A DNA stretch of 21,791 nucleotides from Silene noctiflora (lineage: Eukaryota > Streptophyta > Magnoliopsida > Caryophyllales > Caryophyllaceae), in the NCBI GenBank assembly GCA_009801015.1, contig VHZZ01006656.1, forward strand, positions 44,945-66,735, given 5' to 3'. The translations under genes were made by a program, and so were the position numbers. Shown one piece after another: positions 18,541-21,791 of this stretch. Each line of letters begins with the position of its first letter. Within the stretch, counting starts at the first letter, position 1. The notes under the pieces were generated by a model. The model was given only the letters and a program-made list of their open reading frames with translations, was not told the DNA's origin and made no database searches.

Positions 18541-18588
18541 TCAAAGGGCATCTTCGTTACATCCTCAAAGGGCATCTTCGTTACATCC
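18541..18588 (+). repeat. 24-bp perfect tandem duplication
   Basis: The 24-base unit at 18541-18564 (beginning TCAAAGGGCATCTTC) is repeated exactly at 18565-18588, inside the Tat-like LTR. Confidence 0.97.
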
Positions 18589-19200
18589 TCGAATCCCACT
18601 TTGTATTTTATCTAATGTATTTATGTATTTAATCTCATGTAAAAGTCTACGCCATAAATATGTTTTTAAAACCATAAGTTTTCAAACCCTTTCGATGAAT
18701 CAGCAGGGAAAGACCGTCGAGAAGAATCGCATCAGCAGATGCGCCTTCTGGAACAGACGCAGCATCTGATGCGCCTCTTCTAGAGGGACCTAGTCTGCTG
18801 CTGCTCTTCTTCTTCTTCCACGAGTACCAATTGATTCGTCTTTTCGGTTTTCTCTTCTGTTCTTCCTTCGTAAATACCAATTTCCAGTTTATTTTTCTTT
18901 TATTTTCAACTTAAATCCCTTATAACCTAATATTTGTGGGTTTTTGTCATCTTTTCAAACCCGGATTTTCGATGGTTCGATTTTTCCATATCAAACTATT
19001 GAAATTCAACATTTGATATATGTTTTCTGCTTATGACGATCTTTACTTGTATGTAATCTGTATAAATCACTTCAATCTCGAGTCTAGTATCAATAATACA
19101 TTTAAATCAACCAACGAACATTAACAAAACGCGAGTCTGACTTTCATAGTCAGAATCCAACTCGAGAACAGTCGCACAAAGTGATACGCCTCTTCCAGAG

Positions 19201-19220
19201 GGCGCAACACGTGTTGCGCC
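19201..19220. repeat. 20-bp perfect palindrome centred on a G-box
   Basis: GGCGCAACACGTGTTGCGCC equals its own reverse complement, with CACGTG at the centre (19208-19213). CCAGA on the left and TCTGG on the right can extend the stem past a small internal mismatch. It lies in the U5 part of the Tat-like LTR. Confidence 0.95.
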
Positions 19221-19819
19221 TGTTCTGGGCTGGCTTCTGCCTCTGAACTCATCTCGTTTTGACGTAATTATTCTAATTAGTTTATAATTAACTATTATTC
19301 ATATTATCACCTTCTGTTTTAGCGTTTAATATTTTATTTCCTTTATTGACATATTTATGGCATAGATTCGTCTTTCATTCTTTGTAATGTAACTTATTTT
19401 CTTTATTTTGTTTATCTTTCTTCTCACCTGTAAATGAATGTAAAATATCCACTTTGACCTAATTGTTTGCTAACTTTATGTGTTAACCACCTTAGTTTAA
19501 TTCACATGCTAGGATTAAAACGTGGGTGTTGCATTGCGTGCATATAACAAATGACATATCAAGTATAAATGATTTTCCCTGATCATTAGTAGAGGCCGCT
19601 ATCAAGGCGGGCGAGATTAGGTGTTCTAATAAAAGCTTCCTAATACGTACCATCATCCCTTACTCAGATATCTGTGAACACAAATGTTCATTGGCATCGC
19701 GAGAGTCATTCTAGACATGGAATTCTAAGGGCGACGAATTTATTAGTGTTTATGTCACTACTTTGTGTCTTGACATGACGCGAAGTATTCGAACGGATCT
19801 AATTATGCACAAAAATTGG

Positions 19820-19830
19820 TGGCGACTCCA
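19820..19830 (+). other. Primer-binding site, tRNA-Arg type
   Basis: TGGCGACTCCA is complementary to the 3' end of plant tRNA-Arg (…GGAGTCGCCA), the primer reported for Tat/Ogre-type elements. A longer but imperfect match, GGTGACTCCGCTGGGGA, occurs at 19994-20010, so the assignment of the true PBS is not certain. Confidence 0.55.
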
Positions 19831-20780
19831 CATATGCAGGCTTGTTCAAACCAATCACCGATTTTATGTGTTTCAAATTGGTAACGGCCCATGACGTGCT
19901 TTGTCAACACAAAGTTCCGTGGGAGAAATACTGCTGCCTCAAACATACCAACGTGCAGGTGCGCGCGGCGCGGGTGGCCCATGTCCACAGTTCGGTGACT
20001 CCGCTGGGGATGATACACTTAGACTAAGTCTAATGTTACCCATTTTGAAACTTGAACAAGGTTAGGGATAATTTATATGAGACAGTCATTAGTTTTCATT
20101 ACTCGACCTTCTTAGGTCGTTTCACTCGGCCCTAGGCTCTTAACCAAACCAATTCGACCAATTGTCCCGTCTCGATGGTGCAAATTATTATTTGTCTCCT
20201 AGTAGATGGATAGCAATTGACATTAAACACACCACGGTGCTTACTCATCTTTGTATCAAGAGCTTTCACTACTCGAGAAAATGGAACTAGGAACCGACCT
20301 TACTCATGTTTGGTTCGAACCTCTCCATAGACCAGGGTTTGATAGCTTGGTGTTCCAACCCACCCTTCTAAACCAAAACCATCTTAAAAGCACTCAGCAT
20401 ACTGTTATAATGCCTATGTATATGTTTATGTCTTGTACTTGATCGCCTTTTTTTTTATAAACAAAACCATGTCGAATTTTCCAAAAAAAAAAAAAAAAAA
20501 AAACTTGTAAAATCTTTAAAATGTACATTTTTTTTAATGGCTTAAATACTGAACTAAGTTAAATCGAAGTCTTTTTGAGTCTCCAAGTACAAATCGAGTT
20601 AGCACACCTATTGACCACATACAGTTTCAATAGGCATCACCTTTTAAAATCTTTCTCTTTAAAAATAATCACTTATACGACACGAGTCAGTCTTCCTTCG
20701 AGCCGTCCTTCGTTTCAAGTCTTGGGTATGTGTGTTTCGGTCATAGCTTGATTCGCCATCGATTTCTATCTCAGTTCAAG
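19831..20780 (+). mobile_element. Untranslated leader of the Tat-like element
   Basis: This lies between the PBS and the gag start. It contains the second PBS-like word (19994-20010) and a 21-base A-run at about 20482-20502. Frames of about 60-70 codons here are short and have no recognisable content, so none is called. Confidence 0.5.
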
Positions 20781-21486
20781 ATGTCTAGAGACGGTGAAGA
20801 TTACATAAGTGTCAATGGTCAACCAAATTCCGATCCTGGTATGGATAAAATCTTGGCTGCCCTTCTTCGTCTTCAAGCTAGCCAGGATGTTGCTTACGCT
20901 CGTTTAAAAACCATTGAAAACCACATTGTCACAGTAGAAGCCCGACTTCTTCCTACAGAAGGACCTACACCGCAGGGGGAACCTAAGGAAACATTTGAGC
21001 CAAAGAGTATTCCCAAAAATGATACTCTTGTATCTACTGAAGCAGAAAAGCGTCTTCGCTATCTGGAAGAACAACTCATGTACCTCAAAGGGGATGATAT
21101 CTATAGGGAAAACAGTCTGGTATATGAGGCAGTAAGCACCCAATTGCCTACTAACTTCAATATGGCCGACATTCCAAGGTTCAAAGGGCATGAAATGAAA
21201 ATCCCCTTAATCACATTCGAGCCTTCAAAGACTACATGTCCATCAAGGGCATAAAATATGAGATGTTCTTAAGGATCTTTCCTTCATCTCTTGATACTAT
21301 CCCAAAACAATAGTTCTACTCTCTAGATCCTAAGAAGATCACAACTTGGGACGATGCTGCGATTGAGTTCATCAAGCAATACGCAGATAATGCTGAAATC
21401 CATGTTAATATGCGCACTCTAGAAGTATTAACCCAAAATGAAAAGGAATGTTTCACCGACTTCCAAACTAGAAGGAAAAAGAATAG
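20781..21486 (+). pseudogene. Broken Ty3/gypsy gag fragment
   Basis: The frame from ATG 20781 runs 157 residues (MSRDGEDYIS...) with predicted helical/coiled segments at about 20-55 and 86-115. It then enters the conserved capsid region at MADIPRFKG (128-136), typical of plant Ty3/gypsy gag. GTG at 20730 is in frame but is not a likely start. A 5-bp tandem duplication (ATGAA at 21190-21194 and 21195-21199) shifts the frame. Capsid-like sequence continues in the new frame (AFKDYMSIKG, then FPSSLDTIP, TWDDAAIEF and LEVLTQNEK) and is interrupted by TAG at 21311-21313, where relatives have Trp. It is cut at 21486 by another LTR. The gag is therefore dead on three counts. I describe it as a relic only. 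Confidence 0.85.
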
Positions 21487-21515
21487 TGTAATACTCGGTA
21501 TTTTCAGTGTAGGGA

Positions 21516-21636
21516 CACTCGGTAAAGTACAGATTACTCGACCGAGTGCCCCGTTGTGTCAGACTGTCAGTGTTCTGGAGTGGGGAACTCGGACGAGTGC
21601 AACGCACTCGGTCGAGTGGCCTGCACTCGGTCGAGT
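21516..21636 (+). repeat. Palindromic 12-mer array E in U3
   Basis: Copies start at 21516, 21536, 21587, 21606 and 21625, with a half-copy ACTCGG at 21493. Spacings are 23, 20, 51, 19 and 19 bp. The 51-bp gap contains TTCTGG, the reverse complement of the CCAGAA found in gaps of the minus-strand clusters, so the arrangement is preserved in element orientation. Confidence 0.9.
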
Positions 21637-21668
21637 GTCCGGTTCGTAGCGGGTTTTTCCGCGGGAAT

Positions 21669-21677
21669 TATAAATAG
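21669..21677 (+). promoter_or_regulatory. TATA box of the plus-strand LTR
   Basis: TATAAATAG lies 33 bp after the last palindromic motif. Transcription would be expected to start near 21700. This places array E in a proximal-enhancer position. Confidence 0.75.
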
Positions 21678-21791
21678 TAGATCGGGAAGCAGTATTCATA
21701 ATTTCGCATTCAAAACTAAAACCCTAAACTATGTTACTGCTTCTCCTTCTATTCTTCACTTCCGCGGCGTGAATCTAAGCGATTGTTGGCG

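Larger units (their letters stand above)
17790..19811 (+). mobile_element. 5' LTR of a Ty3/gypsy Tat/Ogre-like retrotransposon (about 2.0 kb)
   Basis: The proposed start is TGTAGATACC at 17790. A TATA box TATAAATAG is at 18310-18318, followed by a C/T-rich stretch (about 18350-18375) as in LTR R regions. The end lies a few bases before a PBS-like TGGCGACTCC at 19820. Inside are a 24-bp tandem duplication (18541-18588), repeated GATGCGCCTCTTC-type words, and a 20-bp palindrome at 19201. The 3' boundary is uncertain by some tens of bases because only one LTR is in the window. The gag downstream supports the class. Lineage is inferred from the tRNA-Arg-type PBS, as known for Tat/Ogre elements. 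Confidence 0.6.
21487..21791 (+). mobile_element. Plus-strand LTR of the palindrome-array family, cut by window end
   Basis: It begins TGTAATACTCGG, matching the reverse-complemented ends of LTRs 1 and 2 (TGTAATACCC and TGTAATACTCG). Array E follows within 30 bp, then a TATA box, then a C/T-rich leader with AAACCCTAAA. The boundary falls inside gag coding, so it is a later insertion. The base pattern before it (AATAG, 21482-21486) should reappear as the target duplication beyond the window. Confidence 0.8.

Noticed and set aside
19820..20010. tRNA gene suggested by the tRNA-Arg-like words
   Set aside because: Only the complement of the tRNA 3' end is present. No cloverleaf or A/B boxes accompany it, so PBS is the better reading.

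Overview
The window is nuclear DNA of a flowering plant. Two single-exon plant-type disease-resistance (CC-NB-LRR, NLR) genes lie among LTR retrotransposons, MITEs, microsatellites and AT-rich spacer. The repeat styles look like those of a eudicot, perhaps a Caryophyllales species, but that is an impression and not something the sequence proves.

Layout. (1) 1-6050: two copies of one LTR retrotransposon family, both on the minus strand. Each LTR is about 1.71 kb (1881-3591 and 4337-6050), is bounded by TGTAA.ACCC-type termini, and is followed on its element-sense downstream side by a 3-nt spacer and a primer-binding site matching initiator tRNA-Met. No gag-length frame follows either PBS. (2) 6051-8880: AT-rich spacer holding a short tandem repeat and three MITEs: two Stowaway-like with TA target duplications and one Tourist/Harbinger-like with TAA duplications. 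(3) 8882-11049: an NLR on the plus strand with a W-box cluster just upstream. It keeps the P-loop but has degraded GLPL and MHD motifs, and its LRR domain stops early. (4) 11847-15083: a full-length, canonical-looking CC-NB-LRR on the minus strand, tail-to-tail with the first. (5) 15084-17789: gene-free spacer with minisatellites and microsatellites. (6) 17790-21486: the 5' part of a Ty3/gypsy element, Tat/Ogre-like by its tRNA-Arg-type PBS: a ~2.0 kb LTR, leader and broken gag. (7) 21487-21791: the start of a plus-strand LTR of the same family as in (1), inserted into that gag and running off the window.

The most unusual signal is a palindromic 12-mer, ACTCG-NN-CGAGT. It recurs about 40 times in five clusters (1189-1334, 3317-3511, 3665-3970, 5866-6022, 21516-21636). 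Three clusters sit at the upstream (U3) end of recognisable LTRs. In the plus-strand copy the cluster ends 33 bp before a TATA box. Copies are spaced about 19-22 bp apart, with recurrent gaps of about 50 bp that carry a CCAGAA/TTCTGG motif. This looks like a phased enhancer-type array carried by the retrotransposon, and I know of no description of it.

The two NLRs would act as intracellular immune receptors. The minus-strand gene looks functional. The plus-strand gene looks either degenerate or specialised.
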